From: Magicicada septendecula
Lineage: Eukaryota > Arthropoda > Insecta > Hemiptera > Cicadidae
Direction of reading: 5' to 3'
Length of the DNA stretch: 64,000 bases
NCBI GenBank assembly: GCA_034769895.1
Contig: CM068371.1
Span: forward strand, 407,509,969 to 407,573,968
In this document: in pieces, positions 1 to 11,421 of the stretch
Numbering within the stretch: the first letter of the stretch is position 1
Layout of the letters: every line of letters starts with the position of its first letter
Position numbers and translations under genes: made by a program
The notes under the pieces: generated by a model
The model's input: the letters and a program-made list of their open reading frames with translations, nothing else
Told to the model about the DNA's origin: nothing
Databases searched by the model: none

Positions 1-5
1 CGACA

Positions 6-194
6 TTGTGGTGGTCAGGGCCAGATTGGTTAAAGCTTGATGCTCCGTGCTGGCCCCCTATTAATTATCGCCCGAATCACGACGTGCAAGATGTTGCCTT
101 GGAGACCAAGGTCTCTTCGTTTCTCATTCAGGAGCCCCGGGTGGAATTGTTTGAGCACTTGTCCTCGTGGCCCTTAGAGGTGGGGGTGACCTAA
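6..194 (+). pseudogene. BEL/Pao retrotransposon pol fragment (RNase H to integrase linker)
   Basis: A 62-residue open stretch begins with WWSGPDWL and continues to a LxxFSS-like segment (ELFEHLSSW). The WWxGPxWL motif is typical of the linker between RNase H and integrase in BEL/Pao polyproteins, so this is the remnant of such a pol on the plus strand. The N-terminal side runs off the window, and the frame stops at 194 before any integrase HHCC motif, so it is truncated or broken. The assignment rests on one motif block and its context in the known family. Confidence 0.7.
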
Positions 195-1090
195 ATTATA
201 CCGGTTTCCCATATCTTCTTAATTGGGTTTATCTTGTTTTTTCGGGTGAGCAGAATTAATTTCAATGATTGTTGTGGACTTACTGGACACTTTGCTGGGA
301 TTTCCCAGGTGATTCCTTCCAGCTGTTGTCCGCAGTGAATTTTACATTGTGGAATGTTTCTGGCATGGCGTTGTACCAGTTCATTGGGAGTTATGGATGC
401 TCAACAAATCAACAACAAAAATAAGTAAAAAAAAAAAAATGATAAAAAAAGGGGGGAATAAAGGGAACAACAAAAAAATAAAAAAAAATTAAAAAAATAA
501 AAAAAAATGTAAAAACTAGGGAACTAACTAAGTTGATTTGCTGAGTTTTACATTGTGTTTGGCTGGGCCATTGTTTATTGTATGTTATTGGGTTTTGTCT
601 GCTCTACCCGAACCTTTCGGATTGCTCGCCTGGTCGATGCGCCCGCAGCGGAGTTATTCGGCATGGTTTTCTGATTCATTGCATGTTTTGCCTGTTTTCT
701 GTATGTTTGTATTTTCTTGTGTTTGCGTGTGACCCCCTCCTATGTTGGAGGGTAATTTTCAGAGAACGTTCCTGTTCACCAAAAGCCAAATTTTTGTACT
801 GAATTTTTGGCCATGTCTTTTGGTGTAGTTGGTGGTTGACCCATTGCGGTCAACGGGGGCCGGTGTTCGATATTTCGGATCGAACTGGTCATTCTTTTCA
901 TTTTCCAAGGTTGGCACTATGGCTTTGTAGAGCTCATACCTGCACGTGAACTTTTAGCTCTGTCGTACGCCAGCCATCTCAGTGTCAATGTCCACGAGTC
1001 GGGCCCTTCTCGGCAGGTAGAAATCCATGCATTTCACCCATCCTTTTTCCAACCAGTCTATCCTGCCTTGAGTGTCAGGATCACCCAGTC
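195..1090. other. Non-coding remnant between BEL scrap and G1 element
   Basis: No intact gene is visible. An A-rich tract lies at about 420-515 (runs of 7-13 A broken by a G run), perhaps an old poly(A) or retroelement tail. Around 838-890 there are two short inverted repeats (TTGACC/GGTCAA and GTTCGAT/ATCGAAC). The minus strand of about 950-1090 has one open frame of roughly 45 codons with protein-like composition that I cannot assign. Base composition changes sharply at about 1090, from balanced to AT-rich, which probably marks an element boundary. Confidence 0.4.
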
Positions 1091-1439
1091 GTGAGATACG
1101 GTAAGTCATTTTTATATTATTTATGTCTGATTAGCAATTCTGCATGCTGCTGCTTTCGAGCTCACCAGAGGCTATTAAATTATCATGTAAGAAAGCCGTC
1201 TCACTTTCAATCTTTAAACTATTATCTCACAGGTGGTGTGTGTCAGTCTCGTATCGTTCTCCTCTTTATTAGTACGGGTATGATGGTAATCTTACTTGTT
1301 GACTTGGCTCTTGGAAATTTCATTTTGGCATGGATATTGTGTGTCGGCCTCGTATATTATTTCTTTAGTAGTAGTACTAGTACTATTATTTGCAAATACA
1401 ATTTTCTGGATCCTTTACATAACTTCTTTGGGAACATAT

Positions 1440-1740
1440 TTTTTCATATTATAAAATTACAATATAGTCAACGTTCATTTCATAGTTATATAGTTACTTC
1501 TTATTTAATATAAACACATAATAATCTTCATAGCAATATTCCATCCTTTCTTCATTAGTCAACATTTATTTCCATAATTATATTTTCATTTTTCACTTAC
1601 TAATAAACAATAATCTTCATCGCCACATTTCACTTTTTATCTTTATATAGTTAACAGTTATATTCACAAGTATATTTTCATCTTTCATTTAATATCCATA
1701 ACAAATAATTTTCATCGCTATATTTCACTTTTATATTTAT
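1440..1740 (-). repeat. Diverged ~91-bp tandem repeat downstream of G1 pol
   Basis: The motif ATAATCTTCATNGCNA recurs at about 1521, 1610 and 1705 (spacing 89 and 95 bp), and the flanking 'TAGT(C/T)AAC...TATATTTTCAT' block repeats in step. About three degenerate copies are present. The array lies directly after the pol stop on the minus strand, so it belongs to the 3' untranslated part of G1 or its 3' LTR remnant. No clear LTR edge is visible here. Confidence 0.65.
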
Positions 1741-1742
1741 AT

Positions 1743-2741
1743 TTAATCTCCGATATATCGTTTCATTGAAGCTTGGTTGTATGTGCACTTTATCTTTTTG
1801 GTTATTGGGTCTTGCAATTCATAAGTATTATTGAGGTTGTTTTTGGTTACAGTATATGGGCCTGTGAATAGCAGTAGCAGTTTTTTCGCAATACCTTCAA
1901 CTGTACTTGGGAGTTCTCTGTTTTTTATGAGTACTCTGTCTCCCACTTCATACTTTATAACTTTGGGTTGCGATTTCTTGTATTTGAGCCTAAGTTTGTC
2001 AGCTCGTTCAACTGCGTTATTGTAAAATTTTGTTTTATTGAATTTGAACTCCTTTTCTATTGGAAAGTTTATGATTTCTGTAATTTCCCGGGGTGGTCTT
2101 TACTCATACATAGCCATATAAGGTGTCTCATCTGTTGATTGATGATAGGCTAGGTTCAGGAAGTCTTCAGCCGGGGATAGATATTCCTCCCATTTCCTCT
2201 GCTGGCTGTGACAGTAGGTTCTTAAGATCCTTCCTACTTCTCTCAACACTCTCTCAGCAGGGTTGCTGTTGGGGTGATACACAGATGTTTTGTAGGTCTT
2301 TATGCCCTGATGGATTAAAGTTTCCCGCCACTTTCGTCCTCGGAACTGTGTTCCATGGTCTGTAATTATTGATAACGGTTTTCCCACTTCGGGTATATAC
2401 TTGGATATCACAATGTCCAGTATTTTGTTCGTTGTAGCTCGATTTATTGGGTAAAGTTTGGTGAATTTTGTGTAGTGGTCGAATATGATTACTACATATT
2501 TATATTGATGCCTTCCACCACTTCGTGGAAATGGTCCACAAATATCTAAAAATATTTTTTCCAATTTTGCTGTCGATGTTATAGGTATCATTACCCCTTC
2601 TCGTTTTTCATTACTACACTTTACCAACTGGCAAATATGACAATTTTGAATATACTTTCTAACTTTTCTGTTCATGTCTTTGAAGTGTACATGTTCTTGT
2701 AATGCTTTCACTACCTTGACTGCGCCCATGTGACCATGCAA
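1743..2741 (-). pseudogene. G1 integrase, C-terminal part of pol, with one nonsense codon
   Basis: This frame begins at the zinc-binding region (HGHMGA, then CHICQ giving the C-x2-C pair). It continues through the catalytic core: first D in LDICGPFP, second D in ITDHGTQF, and E in NPAERVLREVGR, the D,D-35-E order of retroviral-type integrases. A TAA codon at about 2100-2102 interrupts it after PYMAMYE. The same frame then runs on to 1743 with a GDRVLIKxRE...L..GPY segment typical of the gypsy integrase C-terminus. Upstream it is out of frame with the RT/RNase H frame because of a local duplication near 2735-2780. It would insert retrotransposon cDNA if intact. Confidence 0.88.
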
Positions 2742-5164
2742 TCATGGTCACAATGTACATGTACATTACAATGTACATGGTAATCAATGGTTAGTTCTTT
2801 TTCCATGGTTTTTGGTATAACCACCTTCCATTGTTCACCATCTTTGTTAGTTTTAGTGAATAGTAATCGGTTATGAGTACAGTAGAATGGTGTTATTTTT
2901 TCATCATCGTTTGCCAATCTTTGAATGATTTGTGAGATTTTGGGATCCTGGTTCTGATGAGTGTTTATGTCTGATAGGATGTTGGTTAGTTCGGATGTGT
3001 TTTTTAATATGTGGTAGACTTTTGCGATTGTTTCTTTTTCTCCCTCGAATGTCTGGGCGGTGATGTTCACTCGGGACAACACGTCTGCAGCTATGTTGCT
3101 CTTCCCTGGTATATATTCCCATTGGATGTTATATTCCTGGAGTGTCAGTGTCCACCTTGTTAATCTACCATGTTTCAGTCTGCAATTCTTGAGAAAGGAA
3201 ATAGACTTGTGGTCTGTTCTCACCGTAATAGGATATCCCAATATGAAGGTTCTGAATTTCTCACAGGCAAACACTATACTCAGTAACTCTTTCTCAGTTG
3301 TGTGGTAGTTTCGCTCACATTTATTTAAAGTTCTGCTTGCGAAACTAATTACTTGGTGATAACCTTCTTGGTCCTCCTGGTATAACACTGAACCAAGGCT
3401 AAGGTCACTAGCATCACAGTTCATAAAAAATTGTCTCTCAAAATTAGGATGGTGTAGCATGACTGTATCGAGAAATTTTTTCTTTATTAGCTCAAAGGTA
3501 GTGTCTTGGTCAGACCCCCACTTCCACTTTTCCTTTGAGGATAATTGTGATGAAAATCGAGCCGTTAATTCAGAATAGTTGCTCTGGAACTTTCTGTAAT
3601 AATTACAAATTCCGAGGAACAACTGTAACTGTTTTTTATTTTTCGGTACTGGGAAACGCTGGATTGCTTCCATCTTTTCTTGGGATGGTGTGATTCCAAA
3701 CTCTGATAAGTTGAACCCCAAAAATTGTACTTCCTTGGCTATCAACTGTGATTTGTCCAGTTTGAGCGTGATATTGTTGTCTTCTAATTTCTTTAACACT
3801 TGTGCCACCCGGTTACAGTGTTCTTCCCAATTATCTGATGCTATTAATAGGTCATCGACATATACTGTCGTAAATTGTAAAGTGTTGTGACCTAGTATTT
3901 CATCCATGCATTTGACAAAGATGGCCACAGAGTTCACAAGGCCGAAGGGTAATCTTTTAAAATGATAATTACGGCCTTCGAAAATAAATGCTGTGAACTT
4001 CCTGCTATTTGGGTGTAATTCAACCTGCCAATAACCGCAGACAGTATCCCATATACTGTAATATCTGGTGCCATAAAATCTCTTTAATATCTCGTCGATT
4101 TCGCCAGGCGACGTCCTGTCATTAATTATGGACTTATTAATTTCCCGTGCATCCAAGCAAATTCTCACTGCACCGTTTTTCTTGGGTACAGCTACAATGG
4201 GATTAGTGTACGGGGAATTGCTAACTTCAATGATATCGTTCTCAATCAATCTATGTATTTCCTCACGAACGGCTTCCTTAAGTGAAAAAGCGATTGGATA
4301 GGACTTTCTCTTGAATTCAGTTTGGTCCTTAAATTTTAGTTCACACTGAAAATTTTTTATCTTACCAGGTGTATCGGAGAATACATGACGGTATCGATAG
4401 TAGATCTGTATTAGTTTGTCACGCTGTTCATGAGTCAACTCATGGTTAATGTTGTTTGTCTGGAATTCTCTAATTTCGTTAAACTTTTCTACCCATAATG
4501 CTTCTTCTGGATTGCGGCGAATGTCTTGGTTGATGGACCTTTTCTTATGTTCTTGGCCTTCCCGTATATAATATATGACATGTTCTGAGGGTGCCTTCCT
4601 ATGTTCTATAAGATTTGCAGTCCATTCAACTTCCTCTGCCTTCAGTAACACAGTATCTTCGTCCATATTAATTATGGCTGTATACTTCCGCAGTATGTCG
4701 CAGCCGATGAGTAATGTGAATGGTAGTCCGCTAGCTACGAGGAACACCATTGGAATTGTTTTTCCATTACTCGACACTTCCAGCTGTACTTGTTGGCGAA
4801 TAGTTTTATTTTGTCGCCCAGTGGCTCCAATAAGTATTATATTATTGATGGGTAGGGTTGGTATAGTAGTCTGATTTTCTGACTGTATCCAGTTCAATTC
4901 CAATCTGTCGATTAACGATACATTAGCTCCTGTATCCACCATTGCTGTGGTATTTATTCCGTTGACTCTTACAGATATATATGCGATTTCGCTGTTAGTT
5001 GTGTCTCCGATACTGTCTTCTTTTTCCTCCATTAGGTCCTTCCTAATGTTCTTAAGATAATTGTTGTGGTACATTTTATTATAAGCCAATTTTGTTGCCA
5101 AAATGTCAGACCCAATAGTCCGGTTCAGTGAGGGTGTGGTTAATCTTTTCACAGCCGGTTCCAA
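2711..5164 (-). pseudogene. G1 pol: aspartic protease, reverse transcriptase, RNase H, start of integrase
   Basis: This is an 817-codon open frame. Protease carries DTGA at about residues 77-80. RT spans about 310-490, with the first catalytic Asp in IWDTVCGYWQ (~373) and YVDD at ~435. RNase H has catalytic-type residues in NCDAS (~584), TTEKELL (~626) and RTDHKS (~651). The frame runs into the integrase zinc region and then loses register. There is no convincing ATG at the left edge; the frame lies at -1 relative to gag and overlaps it, so expression by ribosomal frameshifting is likely. Length and domain order are normal for Ty3/gypsy. The only damage in this part is the terminal frameshift. 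Confidence 0.93.
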
Positions 5165-6424
5165 TTTAAAGGCAGGTCACCGTTTGTGTGCCTGTCTTGC
5201 GAAGTAGATGCGATGGGTTCCTGGGCTCCTTGCCTGTGTCCGTTGTGATAGGTCTCAGTTGTTTGTGTGACTGGTCTGTTGCCTTCACTACTGTCGCTCC
5301 TATTGGACCTATAACCTGACTCTCGGTCGCTGTGACTGGAGTTACTATGGTGGTTCGGAAAACTTCTCCGTCCTTGATAATAATTCCGTCTATTTCCACC
5401 TCTGCTTGCGTGGGCGTAGTTCACCCTCCGGAACTGATTATTGTTTTGGCTCCCATTGCCATGTCGCTGTTGATTGTTGGGGGATTGGTTGTTGTAGGGT
5501 CTATAATAATTATTGCCCCTCTGATAATGTCCGTCCCGTTGGTATCCACTTGGTCGGGGGTTGTTAAAGTTTCCTCTGTCCACATGATTGCCACCTCCAT
5601 TTTGGCGTGGTCCTTGCTGGTTCTGGAACCGTGGAGGATTGTTGAAATTCCTTCCAGGATTGGTTCTGTCATTGTTATTTGTAGGGTTGACATTTCCGGG
5701 TCCTCCCCGATCATACACTTGTCCAGAACCTTGGCGGTTCCGCTGGTAATACCTCTCTCGTTCATGACTCTCCAGTAGATCACACATTCCCTGGATAGTC
5801 TTGATTTGCGAGTTCAGCCTACCCTGTGAAATTCCTTGGTTAAAGTGATATGCTAATTTAGTTACTAAACATTCCTCCGGGATAGCTGGCTCTAAGTTTC
5901 TGGCCAGACAGATCTTGCCTAGGAAATATGTAGTCATTGACTGTCTGCCGTTTGTCAAATTTTTCGTTCGTTATGTGATCTCTAATTATGTTTTGGGTCG
6001 TCTCGGACCAGTATTTCTGTTTAAAGGCTGTCTTAAAGGTATCGTAACTTCCTACTTCATGACGGGTCGCCGTCCACCAATTATCGAAAGTGTTCTTGAA
6101 TGATTCGTCCAGCATTCCCTTGATAATGGACCACCTGTTTTCTCGATTCCGGTTTATGACTTCTTCTATTCTTTCCAAGAATTCTAACGGATTCTTAACA
6201 TATGCACGGAAGTCAATTTGGTCTCTACCTTCCAGGTGAGTTAGTCCTGACAGAATGTTTGGGATGGTTCGTAGACGGTGCATCTCGTCCCTAATATCAT
6301 TTAATTCTCTCTGCTGGTGTTCCGTCAACTGGTCTTTGTCGTTACTCACTTGTTGTTTGATGGCATCCACCTTCACAGAAAACTCCTCACATTTTTCACT
6401 CAGTGTCGATTGTGCTATCTTCAT
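5149..6424 (-). pseudogene. G1 gag: capsid-like domain plus RG/N-rich nucleic-acid-binding tail
   Basis: Two overlapping frames (6424-5858 and 5958-5149) together form one gag product broken by a single-nucleotide frameshift near 5930. The first part contains a gypsy-type capsid segment (LEFLERIEEVINRNRENRW, FKNTFDNWWTATRHEVGSYD, FKxxYWSE). The second part is rich in Arg, Gly, Asn, Tyr and Gln with RGG-like clusters and lacks a CCHC zinc knuckle, so RNA binding is probably by the basic/RG tail. The end overlaps pol at the slippery heptamer. The start ATG at 6424 overlaps the preceding stop as ATGA. Confidence 0.82.
5164..5170 (-). promoter_or_regulatory. Candidate -1 ribosomal frameshift heptamer T TTA AAT at the gag/pol junction
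   Basis: On the minus strand the gag codons CCT-TTA-AAT place the heptamer T TTA AAT in the X XXY YYZ register. Gag stops at TGA (5149-5151) 13 nt after the heptamer, and pol is open in the -1 frame from this point. This is the canonical arrangement for programmed -1 frameshifting. A strong downstream pseudoknot is not obvious; repeated CCGG blocks just downstream could pair. Confidence 0.65.
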
Positions 6425-7485
6425 CTCGGTTTGTCCCGCGCTACTACTCCTATCTGGGCGCTGTGCATCTTCTCAATATCACTGATCCGACGGTTGATGT
6501 CTACTTCTGTTTGTAGCAATTTTTGTTTGTGGTTTTCTCCCTCCTTCCGTATTTCTGAGATTTCTACATGAATTTCGGCTGTTAATGTGGCCATTCGCTC
6601 CTCCGTTGCTTCTAAATTTTCTTCTAGTCTTCTTTCGACCAACTCGACCATATTTTTGGCAGCTTCTTCCACCTTGTCACTGTTATTGGCCATTTGTTGC
6701 CACAGTCTTTCGTTGTCGTTTTGCATGAGTTCAATGTCTCGACTAATTTTGGCATTAATCTCATCGATTTTCTGGTTGGTTTGGTCGATTTTAATCCCCA
6801 ACTCTGCAGATAAATCCTCCTTCATGATAGCCATCTTCTTCTCCAATAGCTCTTCAGTCTTTTTCTGTCCGTCTTCCATCCTCCTGTTGGTTTCACTTAT
6901 TTTGTCATTCAACTCCTCCTTCAACAATTCTATATTTTTCTGGCTCTCCCTCTGGCCTTCTTCTATTTTCTGATTCGTGGACTGACTGGTTTCCTCTATT
7001 TTACTGTTCAACGCTTCTTTCAAGGTTCGGTTGTCCTCTTTTGTGGACCGGCTGATTTCATCCATCTTCTTATTCATCATTTCCATCTTCTGGTCTGTGG
7101 ATTTCTGGCTTTCCTCTATTTTCTTCTGGCCTTCTTTCAGTGACTCTATTGATTTGTTGGTACTTTGCTCTATCCTCTGACTCAACGTTTCCATTGTTTT
7201 ATTAGTGCCTTCAATAATCATCCGCATCATCTCCTGGTAATCCACGCTTACGGGTTTCGTTGGTCTCTCTGGTTGGCTATCCTCCGGTTGAACTTCTTGG
7301 GGTATTACTTTCGGTTCCTCATCGTCCGGTTGTTGAACCTCCTCTGCCGGTTCAAGTGGTTTGTCCTCTATTTCCAATAGAATTTCTTCAACATCTTCCG
7401 TTGATGTTGCCTCCTTTTCTTCCAGTCTGGCCTCCCTTTCTGCCTCTGCTGCTCTCTTTTTTGAGGTTGATCTCCTCGTATACAT
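6421..7485 (-). CDS. G1 gag N-terminal coiled-coil protein (354 aa)
   Basis: An ATG at 7485 opens a 354-residue frame. It starts with a basic segment (MYTRRSTSKKR), then an acidic, Pro-rich linker, then about 250 residues of long heptad-like coiled coil with repeated 'NQKIEE..SQKxIE' units. It ends in TGA sharing ATGA with the next gag frame. Insect gypsy elements can carry such long coiled-coil N-terminal gag regions. The homologous region of G2 reads through the equivalent point in one frame, so the ATGA break may be a mutation, though termination-reinitiation is possible. Confidence 0.75.
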   Translation of the reverse strand: MYTRRSTSKKRAAEAEREARLEEKEATSTEDVEEILLEIEDKPLEPAEEVQQPDDEEPKVIPQEVQPEDSQPERPTKPVSVDYQEMMRMIIEGTNKTMETLSQRIEQSTNKSIESLKEGQKKIEESQKSTDQKMEMMNKKMDEISRSTKEDNRTLKEALNSKIEETSQSTNQKIEEGQRESQKNIELLKEELNDKISETNRRMEDGQKKTEELLEKKMAIMKEDLSAELGIKIDQTNQKIDEINAKISRDIELMQNDNERLWQQMANNSDKVEEAAKNMVELVERRLEENLEATEERMATLTAEIHVEISEIRKEGENHKQKLLQTEVDINRRISDIEKMHSAQIGVVARDKPR

Positions 7486-7572
7486 CTTGTCACTGGCAAT
7501 GTACTTGCAGTCTCTCGACAGATTGGGTTATTAAATTATTGGTTAAATTGTCCGTTTTTTCCCTAATCCGCA

Positions 7573-7590
7573 CTCAGACGTTGGGCGCCA
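7573..7590 (-). promoter_or_regulatory. G1 primer-binding site, tRNA-Lys type
   Basis: The minus strand reads TGGCGCCCAACGTCTGAG. The first 13 nt are complementary to the 3' end of insect tRNA-Lys(CTT) as I recall it (…ACGTTGGGCGCCA). The site lies three bases from the inferred LTR end (ACA at 7596-7594), the normal position, and fixes that LTR edge. Confidence 0.8.
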
Positions 7591-10188
7591 CGTTGTAACA
7601 CAACGACGTTGTTGGATATCACTCTCCTTTAAGCCCCACTGTTGGGCTAGTCACGTTGTAACACAACGTTAATATTCGATATAGATAATGTGTATAAGTG
7701 TGTTTTGATTGTGTTGCTTATGTTGCTTGTAGATACACTCCGGTATCCACAATAATGTTGTACAATAAAATATCCAAAATTATAATTATTATTATCAGTC
7801 TGATTGTGATTAGTAAATGTGTGGGTATCGCTGGTTAAATCTTTTAATTTAAAAGTATTTTTCGCACTCCGCTGGTAACCTCCCCACTTACCATATGTGG
7901 ATATTGCTGTTCTGTTAGGTGACTGCTCAGCTGTAACATACACGCTACACATACAAGGAGATATTCAATTTGAATATCCAACGTGATTAGCATGCACAAT
8001 AATAATAAAATAACAACTGAATAATGTTTTGAATTATCAGGAATTTTTAAATTCTTCCGCCACCTTTTGATAGAACTGGCTATGAAAAAATGAACTATTT
8101 TAAGTCTGAAATTAAACACTTTTTCCACTGGTAACAAAATATTGAGGTTTATTAACAGTTAGGAATGCTATTAAATCTTTCAAAATTAACAATCAGTCAC
8201 TAATAATTCTACGGAAAATAATTACAATGAACAAATTTAAAATGAAACTCTTCTTAGCCCAAGGCTGGTAACACTGTAGGTTATACAATAGTTTTTATTT
8301 AGTGAGGTTATGTCCTCTTACATAGTTAATTACCAAGTTCGTGTGATTCTTTTAAGTGACATGATGCCAGATACAAGATGTGGTGTTTTATACTGATATT
8401 TAATAAACAATTAATAGAAAACAAACAAACAAATATTAAAATTGAAAATTGGTACCATATAATCGATAATTATGGTATTATCGTACGCGGAAATTAGTAT
8501 CCAGTATAGAGTAGTTACATTGACAATAAACAAGTGTGTTGATTTGCACTGCTAAAATGTACTATTATATTTTAATAGTTCACTATAGGAATTATTTATT
8601 TACAAGAGAAAAATTTATAATAAAAAAAACTCTTGTTATAGCTTTCATCTGGTTTGTATTATTTGAGAACAGACTTATGACAAAAAGGTGACTAATTGTG
8701 GTTATGACTTTTAGGTTATCTAATAACGTGAATAGTTATTAGGGTTAATTATATTAAGCATTGATTTCTTCTTAATCTAAACATACATATATCATTTATA
8801 ATATTTCTGATGCATAACTATCAGTAGAATAGAATACTTTCGCAAAAAAATTAAAATATTTATTTCCACTAGTAAAATTAAAGACTGCATGAGTCAATTG
8901 AGCGACTATTTGCGGCGCTCGTATTTTATAATAACTAAAATAATCTTGATTCTTTTAATTATGAAAAGTATTAAAAACATTTATTTATCAAGTTAAAAAT
9001 TGCGAAATAATTCTTTCGTCAATTCTGATAAATTTCATCAGCATTATTATACTTCGCTACTACTGATTAGCGTAGTATCCGACCAATTGTTTTTATAGAA
9101 ATGATTATTTCTGTTATATTGTTAATTAATGAAAAATATTGTACTCCCTGGTTTATTTTCAACACAACACTCGAAAATACGACCGATATTATACACTGGT
9201 CGTATTTAATTCTTATTCACTCCGCACTGTACACACGTTAAATCTGTGTGGTACATAGGTTAGGTGTATGTATTTTGACTGCTGTTTATGTGTCGCGCAC
9301 AATTCAAAATAAACTTCTTCATATATTTGGTCCGTCGAGTGATACGTCTTGTCTCGTTGATGATTGATAGATGACTGTCACGCTCTTCCGGAGCGTCTGT
9401 GGCTTGTCTGCCAGTTTTCATTCATTTGATTGGTTGAATTCTTTGAACTCTCCGACCCAAAGTACCTTGACTTAGTAAAATTTTTAATTTATTACCAATT
9501 TTGCGTTTGGGTTTGAGATTAGAATGACATAAGCACTGGTGCACAAAATAATTAAAAAGTTTATAATCGTCATAACTTTCTTATTATTTGTCTAATCGTT
9601 GAGTGGTTGGTGCCAATAAATCGCGGACATCCTGAGCTTTAAATAAAGTCCAAACAAGATTATAATCCATCCATTATTAAATCACTATATCGATTTCACA
9701 AATTTTTTATGGTGAATCTTATAACTAATAAGTTTATTACACCAAAACTTAACTAATTACACTAAAACACTTTTGATTAAACGATTTGAGTCTATTTCTC
9801 AACTGTTTAATACAAAAATTTGGGAATAATTGTTACCCGAACAATGTATGATCATGGCGTCTTTAGCGTCCATATTCGATTATTCATAATTGTCCTTAAT
9901 ACTATTTTTCCTTATCTAATAACATTGGTTTTGTAATCTAACAATAATATAAATGTTTATTTACATGGGTTTATACTTTAGTATATGCACAAGGTTGTGT
10001 TTCATATACTAGTAGTATTGTTTAACTACCTTCCTATCTCTTTTCTTCAAATTGTCACTTTGTTTATGGTTTTTCTATATAAGGTATATTATGTTGTAAA
10101 TGCAACTAGTGTACAACTATAGTACCTAATTCATTTAATATATTTGTTAGCTTTTAGCTATCTGAGAACCCTTCAATTTCTAGTAATG

Positions 10189-10756
10189 GGTTTGTTTACA
10201 TTAGGTCATGACATGGTAGTCAGTTATTTTTTGATAAATCAATAACTAAATTGTTATTATTATATTTGACATAGATTCTCAAAGTAGTATCAGACATCCT
10301 TCTGATCATTGATAACCTTTTTATTTACTTTTGAACAAGTTTGTATGTTGCATTTTGCATAAACAACTTGCTACATATTGTTTGTTTACATTCTGATTCC
10401 ACCATCATGGTCATTTAGTTTTTAATAATTTATCTATAAAATGACTATTCTTATGGTTATGGTCTGTTCTCATAGTAGTATTAGGTGTCCTTCTTACTAC
10501 TGGTAACACTTTCATTAATCTCTGTTTAAGTTTTAATAAGGTATTTTGCTTAACTAGTTGGTTACATTGCCTCTATTCACTTCTGGCTGTGCATTCATAG
10601 TCAGCTAGTTTACAATATTTTGATCATAAAACTATTATCATTATACTTATAATCTGTTCTCATAGTAGTACCAGATGTTCTTCTAACTACTGGTAATACT
10701 TTCATCAATCTTTGTACAAGTTTTAACAATGTATTTTGTTTAACTAATTTGGCATA
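10189..10756 (-). repeat. ~191-bp tandem repeat, about 3 copies, inside the G1 LTR
   Basis: The block TCTCAWAGTAGTAYYAG recurs at 10276, 10467 and 10658, exactly 191 bp apart each time. It is followed each time by an 'ACTGGTAA.ACTTTCAT.AATC' segment and a 'TATTTTG.TTAACTA' segment. A partial copy precedes the first. This suggests modular growth of the LTR by unequal exchange. Confidence 0.75.
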
Positions 10757-11290
10757 TTAGGTTCCCTTTCATCTAGCTTTGTGCTATCATATTTGGTCTA
10801 CTTTATTTGCACTGTATTTCAATATAATACACAGTTTATTAGGGTGTATCATTACTTATAACGAATCTTTGATTGACACAATTGTTGATGGTTGTTTGGT
10901 TAAACTAACATGTATGATTTTTTGTTTCATAGGTGCCTTTCCTATGGGGTTATGTAACAATGTACAACATATTCTAATGCAGCATTTTGCTACTACTATC
11001 ATGACTTCAGTACGGTATTCTATTACAATAGTTTAATTGTTGATTAATACACATGTTTACACTACTTCTTCTTAAACAATAATACAAATATTCTTGAACT
11101 AATGATAATACCTTTCTTGTCATGGTTTGTACCTAATTTCTGTCACATTTGTTTGATATTTAACAAACTACTTTGTTTGTTATTATTTTCTCTGGCCTTT
11201 CTTTGTATTGTATTCTGTTTTGCCGTGGCATTCAGTTACATTTCTTTTGAAATTTACAAAGATTTTTTATTATCAAGTTCTATGAACAAT

Positions 11291-11305
11291 AATATAACTG
11301 TTCTA
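11291..11305. repeat. Left target-site duplication of the Penelope-like insertion
   Basis: AATATAACTGTTCTA occurs here and at 14309-14323, flanking the Penelope-like insertion. The last three bases overlap the start of the left inverted arm. A 15-bp duplication fits the variable-length duplications of Penelope-like elements. Confidence 0.75.
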
Positions 11306-11374
11306 AATATCACTATAATATTGACGACTCGGAACACAAAGTTTTTTATAAGTAAAAACGTAAAGTTTTACCTT

Positions 11375-11421
11375 ACAGCCTAAACCGGCTTTCACCTATA
11401 GAAGGCTTCATCAGAGGCTGT
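11375..11421 (-). ncRNA. Hammerhead ribozyme-like motif, left arm
   Basis: This is the mirror copy of the motif at 14153-14199. On the minus strand the order is ACAGCCT, CTGATGA, a short hairpin, GAAA, an 8-nt spacer, then AGGCTGT. Stem I pairs ACAGCCT with AGGCTGT (7 bp). Penelope-like elements are known to carry type I hammerheads with minimal helix III. Confidence 0.75.

Noticed and set aside
1091-1513. 140-codon plus-strand frame
   Set aside because: AT-rich with no domain; antisense to the non-coding end of G1.
5100-5163. Downstream pseudoknot for the G1 frameshift site
   Set aside because: Only short CCGG and TGTG/CACA complementarity is visible; not enough to claim a structure.
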